A stretch of DNA of 64,000 bases, from the NCBI GenBank assembly GCA_965603515.1, contig CBFDDH010000001.1, positions 62,001 through 126,000 on the forward strand, read 5' to 3'. The notes under the pieces were generated by a model. The model did no database searches. It was not told where the DNA came from and worked only from the letters and a program-made list of their open reading frames with translations. Positions within the stretch are counted from its first letter, which is position 1. Each line of letters opens with the position of its first letter. Positions 9,031 through 17,420 of the stretch are shown here, piece after piece. Both the position numbers and the translations under genes were made by a program. The DNA is from JAUVZL01 sp965603515 (GTDB lineage: Bacteria; Hydrothermota; Tepidihabitantia; SM23-42).

Positions 9031-10383
9031 CTATAACAAACCCTTCTTTTTGTATTTTTTAATTCTGTTGAGCAGGGTTTTGTAGGAGACCTTAAGACAG
9101 CGGGCGGTTTCTGATTTGTTCCCGGTGGTCTGATCAAGGGTTTTTTTAATAAGCTCTGCCTCGGCTATTTCCTGACCATGATGGCCTACATGTTTCAATG
9201 TCCTGAAACGTCCGACCGGAACACCGACGCCTTTAGCACCCGGTAAGAGCACATGTTCGGACTGGATATCGTTTTGCGCAATGATCAGGGCTCTTTCGAT
9301 AGTGTTCTCCAGTTCTCTAATATTACCAGGCCAGTCATAGTTTTGCAGTTTCTGGTATGCCCGGACAGAGATTTTTTTTGCAGACCGCAATCTCCTCGTG
9401 AGTATATGATCAACGAGAATTGGGATATCTTCTTTTCTCTCTCTTAAATTCGGGATTCTGATCGGGAAAACACTCAGACGATAATAAAGATCTTCACGAA
9501 ACTTTTTCTTGTTAACGAGTTGCAGAAGATCCATATTACTTGCTGCTATTACTCTCACGTCAACTTTGATCGAATAAGTTCCACCCAATCGTTCAAAGGT
9601 CTTTTCCTGAAGAACACGGAGTATTTTTGCCTGCAGATTCAAATCGAGATCACCAATTTCATCGAGGAAAATAGTACCTTTATTGGCAAGCTCGAATTTA
9701 CCCAGTTTCCGTGTTACCGCACCGGTAAACGCACCCTTTTCAGAACCGAATAATTCATTCTCGAGCAGTTCACGAGGGATGGCAGCGCAGTTAAGCGGAA
9801 CAAAAGGTTCTTTTTTTCTCAAAGAAAGCATGTGGCAGGCACGGGCAAATAATTCCTTGCCCGTACCGGATTCGCCCAAGAGAAGCACGGTTGTATCAGT
9901 AGGCGCTGCTTTCTTGAGCAGCTCGGTTGTCTTTCTTATCACCGAGCTCTTACCGATTATAATAGGCAAACCGTGAATCTTCTCAGTCTCTTCCTTGAGA
10001 ATGATGTTTTCGTAGAGGCATCGCCGCTCTTCGATAATACGGCTCAGAAGAGTGATGAGCTGTTCAATGTCAAAAGGTTTCGTCAAAAAATCATGAGCGC
10101 CGAGTTTAATGGCTTCAACTGCACGCTCGATCGTGCCGAATGCGGTCATTATTATAAATTTCGTGTCGGTGTCGAATTTCTTGAGTTTCCGCAATAGATC
10201 TACCCCGTCTATATCTGGCAATCTGAGATCAATGAGGGCAATACCGAATTGCTCTTTCTTAAAAACCTGCAGAGCCTCCCGACCTTTTCTAACCAGGGTC
10301 GCTGATATGCCAGCATCTTCCAGACTGCTGCGCAGCATTTCGCCGAAACTTGCTTTGTCTTCGATGATCAGGACATCAGACAT
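9031..10383 (-). CDS. NtrC-family sigma-54-dependent response regulator
   Basis: 450 residues. Residues 1-120 are a receiver domain with 'VLIIEDKASFGEML', the phospho-acceptor Asp in 'ALIDLRLPDIDG', a Thr/Ala switch in 'IIMTAFGTI' and Lys in 'FLTKPFD'. Residues about 140-370 form the AAA+ sigma-54 activator domain: Walker A 'GESGTGKELFA', the sigma-54 contact loop 'GAFTGA', Walker B 'FLDEIGDL' and the arginine-finger region 'FREDLYYRLSVFPIRIP'. The C-terminus is a Fis-type helix-turn-helix ('SETARCLKVSYKTLLNRIKKY'). All key motifs are intact, so it should be a functional enhancer-binding activator. No histidine kinase partner is adjacent. Downstream of the chemotaxis gene; a hairpin lies in its leader. 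Confidence 0.95.
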   Translation of the reverse strand: MSDVLIIEDKASFGEMLRSSLEDAGISATLVRKGREALQVFKKEQFGIALIDLRLPDIDGVDLLRKLKKFDTDTKFIIMTAFGTIERAVEAIKLGAHDFLTKPFDIEQLITLLSRIIEERRCLYENIILKEETEKIHGLPIIIGKSSVIRKTTELLKKAAPTDTTVLLLGESGTGKELFARACHMLSLRKKEPFVPLNCAAIPRELLENELFGSEKGAFTGAVTRKLGKFELANKGTIFLDEIGDLDLNLQAKILRVLQEKTFERLGGTYSIKVDVRVIAASNMDLLQLVNKKKFREDLYYRLSVFPIRIPNLRERKEDIPILVDHILTRRLRSAKKISVRAYQKLQNYDWPGNIRELENTIERALIIAQNDIQSEHVLLPGAKGVGVPVGRFRTLKHVGHHGQEIAEAELIKKTLDQTTGNKSETARCLKVSYKTLLNRIKKYKKKGLL

Positions 10384-10407
10384 GGGTTATTTTACCCCTC
10401 ACCTTTA

Positions 10408-10430
10408 TCCTCTCCCCCAAGGGGAGAGGA
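10408..10430. repeat. Palindromic hairpin in the response-regulator leader
   Basis: A perfect 10-bp stem 'TCCTCTCCCC/GGGGAGAGGA' with a 3-nt loop, preceded by 'CCCCTCACCTTTA'. It lies between the chemotaxis gene stop and the regulator start. It looks like a mobile palindromic repeat; no T-run follows on either strand. Confidence 0.55.
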
Positions 10431-10553
10431 AAGAAAAATAAAAGCACCTTTGGACGTCAGACATAAAAAATAGGTAGCCCGTTACTAAGTAATTCTCTCA
10501 TTTACATTCATCTCGCTACCCTCTATATCTTCGACGAGATCTTCGATAAGTGA

Positions 10554-12185
10554 TTAGGTGATCGGCTCATTGAGTTCCTGTTCAGCCTCTGGTTCATCTA
10601 CGGTATATTTCTGGACCATATCCTTGAGTCGATTCGACACGGTAACGAGTTCCTGGCTAGTCGCGGTAAACTCCTGAGCAGCAGCTGATTGCTCCTGAAT
10701 CGATGCAAGTATCTGCTCGGCAGCGGCAGAATTATCTTTTGAGATGCTGTGTGAACTCCCTACCTGTGTTATGATACTGGTAATCTCTTCCTCTTCTCTC
10801 GAAATCATTTCATTAATATTTTTGATCGCCGAGTTAAGTTCAAGCACATTGTCTGAAATAGCCTTCATTGCATCGGCGGTCGATTTTACAACGATACTAC
10901 CGTCACTAATCGCCCGGTTGACCTCTTCTGTAGTTGCCGTGACGGTCTTTATGGATTCCATCATTTCCTTGATGATCCTTCCGATCTCGGACGCTGATGC
11001 CTGCGAACTATCAGCAAGTTTCTTTATTTCATCAGCCACAATTGAAAACCCACGACCGTATTCACCTGCTCGAGCTGCTTCAATAGAAGCATTGAGGGAT
11101 AGTATATTAATTTTTTCAGCGATGGCGTTTATTGTATTGATTATCTTATTGATGGCTAATGAGATATCCTGAACCTTGATCACAAGGGACGTCAGATAAT
11201 CATATCTTTTACCGATCAACTCTATGTTATTAATTACGACATCGCTCTGGCTGATTGCATTGGACGCGCTGTCTGACACGCCAACTGAGAATTCTTCGAT
11301 TTTCTTAACATTGCTAACAACCTCGAAACTCGTTTCGCTAAGATTCTTTCCAGTAGTGATCGTTCTGTCGAGTTTAGCGTATTGCTCATTAATACCTTCA
11401 GTCATCTTCTGCGTCGTATGGACTATCTCTGAGGATGCACCCGCCATCTCATTAGCAGTTGAAGCAATCTGTTCACCCATATCGATCAGGCTATTGACTA
11501 TGGTCTTAACAAGCCTAATGAGCGCCGCTTCAGATTCGATAATTTGATTAAAAGACCTGGAAAGATACGAGAGCTCATCTTTCTCTTTGTCAGTAAGTCG
11601 GATAGTCAAATCGCCCTCTACAACCCGAGCAAAAGCAATACGCATTAACCTTATCCTCTGCAATGTCTTGTCGAAATCAGAGACCAAAAGTAACCCGATA
11701 AAGGTCAGAAAAACCAGTTTCAGAATCTCTAAACTTATGTCTAACCAAGGATACTGTGCACTTGTTGCAATGATCATCACGAGATAAGACAAATCGACAA
11801 GGACAATAGCAAAAAGTCCGTTCCTCCTACCCAAAAACACGGCGGGATGGATTATTATATAGAAATAGATCATAAAAAAAGGAGCTCTGATAGCCGGCTC
11901 GATATAACCAAGCGCGAAACTGAGGAGTAACGTGGTAACCGCAGTAATGGAATAAGGCATGATTGGAGAGTATATATTTTTTCTGCACAACCTGTAGATC
12001 ACAAAACCGAAAAGTAAAACCGCCAGTGTAATAATCGGTATGATGATAGGAACAAGCAGGAATTTAAATATATATCCTAAAATAAAGATCATTTCAAGTA
12101 AAAAGCAAAACGCCATTGTCGAAGTGGCACCTCTTAAAGAGAAATCCTTGCCTTTTGAAATGTGTTCCTGTTTTATGATATCCAT
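10554..12185 (-). CDS. Methyl-accepting chemotaxis-type receptor without periplasmic domain
   Basis: 543 residues from the ATG at 12185, chosen because GGAGG lies just upstream and the start overlaps the thiC stop by one base (TAATG); an earlier in-frame start would lie deep inside thiC. Residues about 24-172 hold some six closely spaced transmembrane helices with no large extracytoplasmic loop. A HAMP-like linker ('RVVEGDLTIRLTDKEKDEL') and a long coiled-coil signalling domain follow. The conserved hairpin tip reads 'INILSLNASIEAARAGEYG' and 'GFSIVADEIKKLA'. The absence of a sensor domain suggests it detects membrane or energy state, or acts through a partner. Coupling to thiC is unusual. 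Confidence 0.9.
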   Translation of the reverse strand: MDIIKQEHISKGKDFSLRGATSTMAFCFLLEMIFILGYIFKFLLVPIIIPIITLAVLLFGFVIYRLCRKNIYSPIMPYSITAVTTLLLSFALGYIEPAIRAPFFMIYFYIIIHPAVFLGRRNGLFAIVLVDLSYLVMIIATSAQYPWLDISLEILKLVFLTFIGLLLVSDFDKTLQRIRLMRIAFARVVEGDLTIRLTDKEKDELSYLSRSFNQIIESEAALIRLVKTIVNSLIDMGEQIASTANEMAGASSEIVHTTQKMTEGINEQYAKLDRTITTGKNLSETSFEVVSNVKKIEEFSVGVSDSASNAISQSDVVINNIELIGKRYDYLTSLVIKVQDISLAINKIINTINAIAEKINILSLNASIEAARAGEYGRGFSIVADEIKKLADSSQASASEIGRIIKEMMESIKTVTATTEEVNRAISDGSIVVKSTADAMKAISDNVLELNSAIKNINEMISREEEEITSIITQVGSSHSISKDNSAAAEQILASIQEQSAAAQEFTATSQELVTVSNRLKDMVQKYTVDEPEAEQELNEPIT

Positions 12186-13435
12186 TAAGACCTCCCGATG
12201 ACGTCTATCGTTTTCTTCATAGCACAAAATTCTCCGCACATCGTGCATGTAAGTTTAGATTTAGAGCGAGACCGCTTATAGATCTTGCTTGCCTTTTCCT
12301 TGTCGGCAAGCAAGCCAAGCATCTTTTGCCAATCGAGCGAGTACCTTGCTTTTGATAATGCAAGGTCAATATCTCTTGCCCCGCCCACGCCTTTACCGAT
12401 ATCTCCAGCGTGGGCCGCTAATTTTGAAGCTACCACACCTTCCCTCACTTCCTCAACATTGGGCAGACCCAGATGTTCTGAAGGTGTAACATAGCAGAGG
12501 TAATCCGCGCCAAAATATGCCGCCATAGCACCACCAATTGCAGCAACAATGTGATCATAGCCAGCGCCGATGTCGGTTACTAAAGGACCCAACACATAGA
12601 ATGGTGCATCATCACAGATGTTTTTCTCCAATTGAATGTTCGCCTCGATCTCGTGGATAGGTATGTGACCTGGTCCCTCAACCATAACTGAAACCCCCTC
12701 TTCCCGTGCCCATTGCACGAGTTCACCGATCACGATGAGTTCTCTTACCTGATATCTATCAGTTGAATCGGCAATTGCACCTGGTCTGAGACCATCACCA
12801 AGACTCAGGGTTGCATTATACTTCCTGGCTAGCTTGAGAAGCCGGCCATAGTACTCGTAAAGCGGGTTTTCCTCTTTGTTGTGAGCCATCCACTCAACCA
12901 TCATAGAACCACCGCGACTGACCACACCACAGACCCTCTTTTTCTTGCGCAGACCTTGAATACTCTTATTCGTGACACCGCAGTGTACAGTGATAAAATC
13001 GACGCCATCATCCAAGTGCTCTTTAATAACTTCGAACATCTCATCGACCGATGCATCCAGGAATGCCTTATTCTTCTTGCGCGCTTCAATGGCAACCTGG
13101 TATATAGGCACCGTACCGACCGGGATTGTAGATGCCTTAATGATCGAACGTCTAATCCGATTTATATCACCGCCTGTAGAAAGATCCATGACCGTATCAG
13201 CACCAGCTTTTATTGAAGCTGCCAATTTACGAAGTTCTAGTCTCAAATCAGCAAGATCAGGAGATGTACCGATATTCGCGTTGACTTTGGTGCTCAATCC
13301 CTTACCTATTGCGATTGGTCTTATGCGGTGCTTGCGATTCTTCAGGATAACTATATTGCCCTTCTTGATGCCGCGTTTCAAGAACTGGATTGAAACACTT
13401 TCTCTTTTGGCAACTGACTGGAGCAAAGATGGCAT
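12185..13435 (-). CDS. thiC: Phosphomethylpyrimidine synthase
   Basis: 416 residues, the shorter form of the family. It converts aminoimidazole ribotide to HMP-phosphate using radical SAM chemistry for the thiamine pyrimidine. Visible family blocks include 'GTSPDLADLRLE', 'GADTVMDLSTGGD', 'DFITVHCGVT', 'VSRGGSMMVEWM', 'LSLGDGLRPG' and 'MVEGPGHIP'. The C-terminal cluster motif reads 'CTMCGEFCAMK', i.e. C-x2-C-x3-C, one residue shorter than the C-x2-C-x4-C of the E. coli enzyme. The start overlaps the upstream gene stop (TAATG), and the stop overlaps the downstream receptor start in the same way, so the three are probably translationally coupled. The leader is too short for a TPP riboswitch. 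Confidence 0.95.
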   Translation of the reverse strand: MPSLLQSVAKRESVSIQFLKRGIKKGNIVILKNRKHRIRPIAIGKGLSTKVNANIGTSPDLADLRLELRKLAASIKAGADTVMDLSTGGDINRIRRSIIKASTIPVGTVPIYQVAIEARKKNKAFLDASVDEMFEVIKEHLDDGVDFITVHCGVTNKSIQGLRKKKRVCGVVSRGGSMMVEWMAHNKEENPLYEYYGRLLKLARKYNATLSLGDGLRPGAIADSTDRYQVRELIVIGELVQWAREEGVSVMVEGPGHIPIHEIEANIQLEKNICDDAPFYVLGPLVTDIGAGYDHIVAAIGGAMAAYFGADYLCYVTPSEHLGLPNVEEVREGVVASKLAAHAGDIGKGVGGARDIDLALSKARYSLDWQKMLGLLADKEKASKIYKRSRSKSKLTCTMCGEFCAMKKTIDVIGRS

Positions 13436-13677
13436 TATATCTTCTCTACCAATACCCCAACTGATGTTTTGGGCACGGCAACAGAAACGAATTTCAAGAT
13501 AAAGGACATTGCCATTTCTTCATTGGGTGCCTCAAATGTTAACAGAAAATCAGGTTTGCCAAATAAAGTCAGAAATTCTCTTATTTTAATATCTTCTGGT
13601 ATTTCAAGGGTTTTGACAATTTTACGCAGCTCATCAACCTTACCAGGGATTACATCAAGCATGGAAACGAAAATCAT
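13435..13677 (-). CDS. Small GYD/Lrp-ligand-like protein
   Basis: 80 residues. The fold hints are those of a ferredoxin-like alpha-beta barrel: 'FVSMLDVIPGKVDELRK', then 'FGKPDFLLTFEAPNEEMA' and 'FVSVAVPKTSVG', resembling GYD-domain and AsnC/Lrp ligand-binding modules. There is no DNA-binding part. The ATG is preceded by AAGGAGG and a promoter at 13695-13722, making it the first gene of the GYD-thiC-chemotaxis operon. Its role is unknown; small proteins of this fold often bind metabolites or form oligomeric rings. Confidence 0.65.
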   Translation of the reverse strand: MIFVSMLDVIPGKVDELRKIVKTLEIPEDIKIREFLTLFGKPDFLLTFEAPNEEMAMSFILKFVSVAVPKTSVGVLVEKI

Positions 13678-13694
13678 AAACCTCCTTGTGAATA

Positions 13695-13722
13695 ATTATA
13701 ATCTAAAATGTTTTGTTGTCAA
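13695..13722 (-). promoter_or_regulatory. Promoter for GYD-thiC-chemotaxis operon
   Basis: Minus strand: TTGACA (13717-13722), 16-nt spacer, TATAAT (13695-13700). The predicted start near 13688 leaves about an 11-nt leader with AAGGAGG, so no riboswitch can fit upstream of thiC unless another promoter exists. Confidence 0.85.
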
Positions 13723-13783
13723 TGAGATGCTTGGGACAAGACAGTCGTTGAATCACTACATAATAATATCGTTAATATCGTTT

Positions 13784-13818
13784 GGATCGTTAATATCGTT
13801 GTTTTTCGCCCTACGCTT
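13784..13818. repeat. Dispersed repeat family B, partial copy
   Basis: 34 nt identical to part of the 85-bp repeats at 18857-18941 and 23161-23245 (from 'GATCGTTAATATCGTT' to 'CGCCCTACGCTT'). Another fragment of the same unit ('GCCTTACGCTCTTCCTG') lies near 13921. Confidence 0.75.
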
Positions 13819-14060
13819 CTCCCGTTTCTTCGTTCATCTGGTTCATTTAGGCATTTACCCCGTTTAGATAGTACACATCTAACGGGGTCTAGGTATTTTA
13901 GATTTTAGGTTTTTGCTTTTTGCCTTACGCTCTTCCTGTTTCTCCAGTAAAACGTGTCTTCAACAAAGTGTGTCTACAGCGTTAGCGTATCTCCAGCGTG
14001 TTGTAAATCTCGAGCATGGCGAGAGGGCCCGTTAAACGAAGTTGTACGGGGCGAAGCGTG
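13819..14060. other. Repeat-rich intergenic spacer
   Basis: Part of a 383-nt gap with no gene. It holds a hairpin at 13857-13888 (arms 'ACCCCGTTTAGAT' and 'ATCTAACGGGGT', one bulged T), without a T-run, and palindromic GCG-rich patches to 14060. It may end the hpf-to-EF-like operon, but termination is not clear. Confidence 0.5.
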
Positions 14061-14315
14061 TTATTCTGTCACCTTGTATACTTCGTCGTGTTCGTGTACT
14101 GGACCATCTACTTTTAGCCCGACTTCATCGCCTTTTTTGGCTTTTTCGAAGTTCTCGTGCTCAACCTGCATGGAATCGATTGTCTGACTGAAGTCGGTAT
14201 GTTTACCTTTTATGTGGATCGTGTCGCCGACATTCACTTCATCCTCGATAACCTTAAGAACAGCAACACTGATTTTCCCGAAATAATGGGTTATCGTCCC
14301 GATCAATTTCTCCAT
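14061..14315 (-). CDS. Translation elongation factor-like beta-barrel protein
   Basis: 84 residues forming a single domain that looks like EF-Tu domain 2: 'IGTITHYFGKISVAVLKV', 'VGDTIHIKGKHTDFSQTI' and 'AKKGDEVGLKVDGPVHEHDEVYKV'. No GTPase domain is present. Such stand-alone barrels are widespread in anaerobes and are annotated only as elongation factor-like; the role is unknown. ATG is preceded by a purine-rich GGGGGTC site. It follows the acyl-CoA ligase gene across an intercistronic repeat. Confidence 0.75.
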   Translation of the reverse strand: MEKLIGTITHYFGKISVAVLKVIEDEVNVGDTIHIKGKHTDFSQTIDSMQVEHENFEKAKKGDEVGLKVDGPVHEHDEVYKVTE

Positions 14316-14336
14316 GAGACCCCCTTACGAGATGGA

Positions 14337-14398
14337 AATTGGGTTAGGGCGACGATACTGGATTTCAAGCATCTAAACCCAAACCTGTCTTCCATCCT
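14337..14398. repeat. Intercistronic repeat family A, copy
   Basis: Imperfect inverted repeat with left arm 'ATTGGGTTAGG' and 'ATACTGGATTTCAAGCATC', right arm 'TAAACCCAAACC', then 'TCTTCCATC'. It fills the gap between the ligase stop and the ribosome site of the EF-like gene. Confidence 0.7.
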
Positions 14399-14401
14399 TT
14401 T

Positions 14402-16048
14402 CTATACCTTAATTCCTCTTTCCAAAAACATGTGTCTTTTTATCTTCTGAGTGGTAGTCTTCGGGAATTCCTCTTCCCTGACCTCAAGCTGGATGATCTT
14501 TTTGTAAGCAGGCAACTCTGCATTGACCTCGCGTACCACATCCTTAAATATCGCCTCAACATCTTCTTTCTTGAGGGTTGTTTCGCTTGCAATACTGTAC
14601 TCTTCGAGCAATTCATAATCAGGAAAGATGAGCGCGCATATCGACTCTTTCTTGGTCTTTGCATCAATCCTCGGTACCACAAGCACCTCTTTCACCCATT
14701 GACTCTTCACTAATTTTTCTTCCAGTTCCTCAGGATAGATATTCTTGCCACTTTGAGTAACAATGAGGCTTTTCTTCCTACCGCTGATATAGAGATAACC
14801 GTCGTTATCAAGATGCCCTAAATCACCAGTGTATAACCACCCGTCCTTAATGACCTCATCAGTCGCTGCCTGATTCTTATAGTATCCAAGCATCATATTG
14901 GGGCCACGCATGATTATCTCACCAATGCCATCTTTCTCAGGCTCATGGATCTTCAGTTCGATACCAGGAAGCACTATGCCGACTGAGGCTGTTTTGGGTT
15001 TTTCCAGGGGGCTTACGGAAATAACCGGCGCGGTTTCGGTCAAACCATAACCCTGGATAATCGGGATGGCAAAGAGTTTCAGCCCCCGCGCTACCTTCTC
15101 AGTAAGCGCCGCACCTCCAGCACAGGCAAGACGCAGATTTCCCAAACCCATTTCATACCTGACTTTACTAAAGAGCGGTTTGCGGAGAAATTTAAAGACT
15201 GAACCAATACCGCTAATAGCATTAAACATTATTTTTTTAGGGATCGAAGCCGCCGCAACCTTTCTGTGAACCGCAGCAAGAAATTTCTCAAAAAGTAGCG
15301 GCACTGCAATGAGACATGATACATTCGCTTCTTTCATGGTTGCTACAAGATCCTTTGGCTTTAGACTCACAGGATAGTAAATAGCAGCTCCCTTTCGAAG
15401 CGGAAGTATAAAACCAGCGGTACCTTCAAAAGTGTGGTGCATGGGGATGATCGAAACAAGGGTATCCTTCTCAGTAACCTCGATTATCTTATCAACGCCT
15501 TCGAGATTGCATATGATATTATTATGACTCAGCATAACTGCTTTTGAAGTACCAGTTGTCCCGGATGTAAAGATAAGCACAGCCAGCGAGTCAGGATCAA
15601 TGTCTTTAACCGACACTTCCTTTCCCGCTTCCATATCCTTTATCGTATCCATCGGAATAATATGTTTGAAAGTGTGGAGTTCTTGTTTGATATCCTCAAT
15701 CTTATCGATGCAGTTTTCAGAAGCAACAACCCCTTTCGCTTCGCTATTACGCAGGATATGAAGAATTTCTGCTTCGGAGAGTATACGATCAACCGGCACC
15801 ACGACCAAACCTGCTCTGACGATCGCCAAATAGCCAATTGCCCATTCTGGACGGTTCTCACCGAAAACCGCAAACTTATCACCCTTTTCTAAACCCAGCT
15901 TCAGTAAGTAGTTCTTCAGTTTAATAACTTCCTTCTTGAGTTGAGCATACGTATACTTAACGTCGCCTTTTTTCAAAGCTAATCGATCAGGGAAATTGCC
16001 GACAGCGGCCTCGAAAACCGCACCTAATGTCCTATTTTTATTATTCAT
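14402..16048 (-). CDS. AMP-forming long-chain acyl-CoA ligase
   Basis: 548 residues, cytoplasmic or membrane-associated, activating a fatty acid to acyl-CoA through an acyl-AMP. Motifs: P-loop 'LIFTSGTTGTSKAVMLSH' (about 170), 'GYGLTETAPVIS' (about 340), 'YTGDLGHLDNDGYL' and 'GRKKSLIVTQSGKNIYPEELE' near the hinge. The C-terminal catalytic Lys region ('TTTQKIKRH') is present. The ATG overlaps the EIIA stop by 8 nt, placing it last but one in the hpf-hprK-EIIA operon. The length and 'MHHTFEGTAGFILPL' suggest a FadD-like or long-chain specificity; the substrate is not certain. Confidence 0.92.
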   Translation of the reverse strand: MNNKNRTLGAVFEAAVGNFPDRLALKKGDVKYTYAQLKKEVIKLKNYLLKLGLEKGDKFAVFGENRPEWAIGYLAIVRAGLVVVPVDRILSEAEILHILRNSEAKGVVASENCIDKIEDIKQELHTFKHIIPMDTIKDMEAGKEVSVKDIDPDSLAVLIFTSGTTGTSKAVMLSHNNIICNLEGVDKIIEVTEKDTLVSIIPMHHTFEGTAGFILPLRKGAAIYYPVSLKPKDLVATMKEANVSCLIAVPLLFEKFLAAVHRKVAAASIPKKIMFNAISGIGSVFKFLRKPLFSKVRYEMGLGNLRLACAGGAALTEKVARGLKLFAIPIIQGYGLTETAPVISVSPLEKPKTASVGIVLPGIELKIHEPEKDGIGEIIMRGPNMMLGYYKNQAATDEVIKDGWLYTGDLGHLDNDGYLYISGRKKSLIVTQSGKNIYPEELEEKLVKSQWVKEVLVVPRIDAKTKKESICALIFPDYELLEEYSIASETTLKKEDVEAIFKDVVREVNAELPAYKKIIQLEVREEEFPKTTTQKIKRHMFLERGIKV

Positions 16049-16433
16049 TTCTAGACCTCAATTGAATTATATTATCCTTCCCCTTTTTCACTAAGATAGA
16101 ATCAAGATCATCAGCTGAATATTTATCCCTCAACATAAAGAATTCAATCAACATGGGAAGGTTGACTCCACTTATGATATGAAGATCGCTGATCTCTTTC
16201 AATAAACTGTAACAACTCATCGTACAGCTACCCCCTGGCAGATCAAGAAATATGATCGTTGACCTACAATCACCCTTGCTTATTACTTCGTTGATCTTCT
16301 CGGTCATACTAGCACAGGAAAACCCCCTATTGGAAATAACCTCAACCTCAGGCTGCTCACCGAGTATCAGCTCAGCAGTCGTAAGTATTGCCTTAGCGAA
16401 GTCACCGTGACCAACGATAATACCTCTTATCAT
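16041..16433 (-). CDS. PTS EIIA, mannose/fructose-type
   Basis: 130 residues matching the EIIA-Man fold: 'IRGIIVGHGDFAKAIL' with the phospho-acceptor His9, 'IIFLDLPGGSCTMSCYSLL' and 'ISGVNLPMLIEFFMLRD'. No EIIB, EIIC or EIID sugar-transport subunits are adjacent, so a regulatory role is likely. The gene sits between hprK and an acyl-CoA ligase, reminiscent of the proteobacterial rpoN-hpf-ptsN-hprK-EIIA neighbourhood. No HPr gene is visible in the window. Confidence 0.88.
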   Translation of the reverse strand: MIRGIIVGHGDFAKAILTTAELILGEQPEVEVISNRGFSCASMTEKINEVISKGDCRSTIIFLDLPGGSCTMSCYSLLKEISDLHIISGVNLPMLIEFFMLRDKYSADDLDSILVKKGKDNIIQLRSRNE

Positions 16434-16439
16434 ATCCGG

Positions 16440-17420
16440 TTATTCTATTTCCTCATCATAATGTGAACTCGGTGCTTCCATTTGCGCCAGGATCCTTTTC
16501 AACTCCTCATTGTATTCTTCAGCTGGATGAATACCTCTGAGTTTCAGTAGATAATTCATTGCCACAACCTCGGCGATCACCGAAACGTTTTTTCCTGGTG
16601 TAAGCGGGATCACGATACGCGGTATCTCAATATCCAATATCTTCTTGGTCTTTCCTTCAATACCAACGCGCTCAAAATCACCTTTTACTTCAGCCCAAAG
16701 GACGAGTTCTAAGATGATTTCTATACGCTTTCGCAGCCTTACCGACTTCACACCGAAAATCCTGAAGATGTCGACTAGTCCAACACCCCTTACTTCGATG
16801 TGGTGTTTGAGCCGAGGGCTCTTTTCGGCACCAGACCCAATAAGGACATCACCTCTTTGTACGATTTTGACAAGGTCATCCGCAACAAAACGATGTCCCC
16901 GCTCAATCAAATCCAATGCGCACTCACTCTTACCAGTCCCTGGTTTACCCACAAATAAAACACCGACGCCGTAGGTATCGACCAAAGTGCCTTGAACGAA
17001 CCTTGTTGTAGCCAGCTTGTACTCCAAGTAGGCTGAGAGTTTATGAATAAAAGGGGTTGTCGACATAGATGTCCGCAAGATAGGAATCTTTCTACGCTTT
17101 GCCTCTTCCTTGAATTTATCGCTAAGGTTTAATTTTTTTGCAACGATAATGCAGGGTGTACCCAATCTCATGACCGTGGCAATCCGGCGATTCGCAAGAT
17201 GTTTTGGCAACGTTCTTAAATAAGCTATTTCTGTCTCACCGATAATAATAACACGTTCACTCAAAAACCGCCCAGTGTATCCAGCAAGTGCGAGACCTGG
17301 TCGAAAAATGTCATATGTCGAAATCCTTTTATCCCTAAGAAACTTCTCTCCTGCAATGATCTCAAGTGAGAACTCCTCTTTCTTATCTTTGAATAGTGTT
17401 TCAACCGCTATGGTTCTCAT
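16440..17420 (-). CDS. hprK: HPr kinase/phosphorylase
   Basis: 326 residues. In the family it phosphorylates and dephosphorylates Ser46 of HPr in response to energy state. The N-terminal domain covers about residues 1-130. The catalytic domain has Walker A 'GKPGTGKSECALDLIERGH' (158-176) and 'FVADD', then the C-terminal signature 'LRKRIEIILELVLW' and 'PGKNVSVIAEVVAMNYLL'. The residue that is usually His before 'G-x-L-V-D-x-Y-G' is Gln143 here. The start overlaps the hpf stop (ATGA). With hpf upstream and EIIA 6 nt downstream it forms a compact regulatory operon; its HPr partner is not in the window. Confidence 0.93.
   Translation of the reverse strand: MRTIAVETLFKDKKEEFSLEIIAGEKFLRDKRISTYDIFRPGLALAGYTGRFLSERVIIIGETEIAYLRTLPKHLANRRIATVMRLGTPCIIVAKKLNLSDKFKEEAKRRKIPILRTSMSTTPFIHKLSAYLEYKLATTRFVQGTLVDTYGVGVLFVGKPGTGKSECALDLIERGHRFVADDLVKIVQRGDVLIGSGAEKSPRLKHHIEVRGVGLVDIFRIFGVKSVRLRKRIEIILELVLWAEVKGDFERVGIEGKTKKILDIEIPRIVIPLTPGKNVSVIAEVVAMNYLLKLRGIHPAEEYNEELKRILAQMEAPSSHYDEEIE

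Noticed and set aside
8888..9085. 65-codon plus-strand open frame
   Set aside because: It overlaps a dispersed repeat and the 3' end of the response regulator; no coding character.
12186..12248. Longer N-terminus of the chemotaxis receptor
   Set aside because: It lies inside thiC with no ribosome site; GGAGG supports the start at 12185.
13857..13888. Strong hairpin as terminator
   Set aside because: No T-run on either strand; kept only as a spacer feature.
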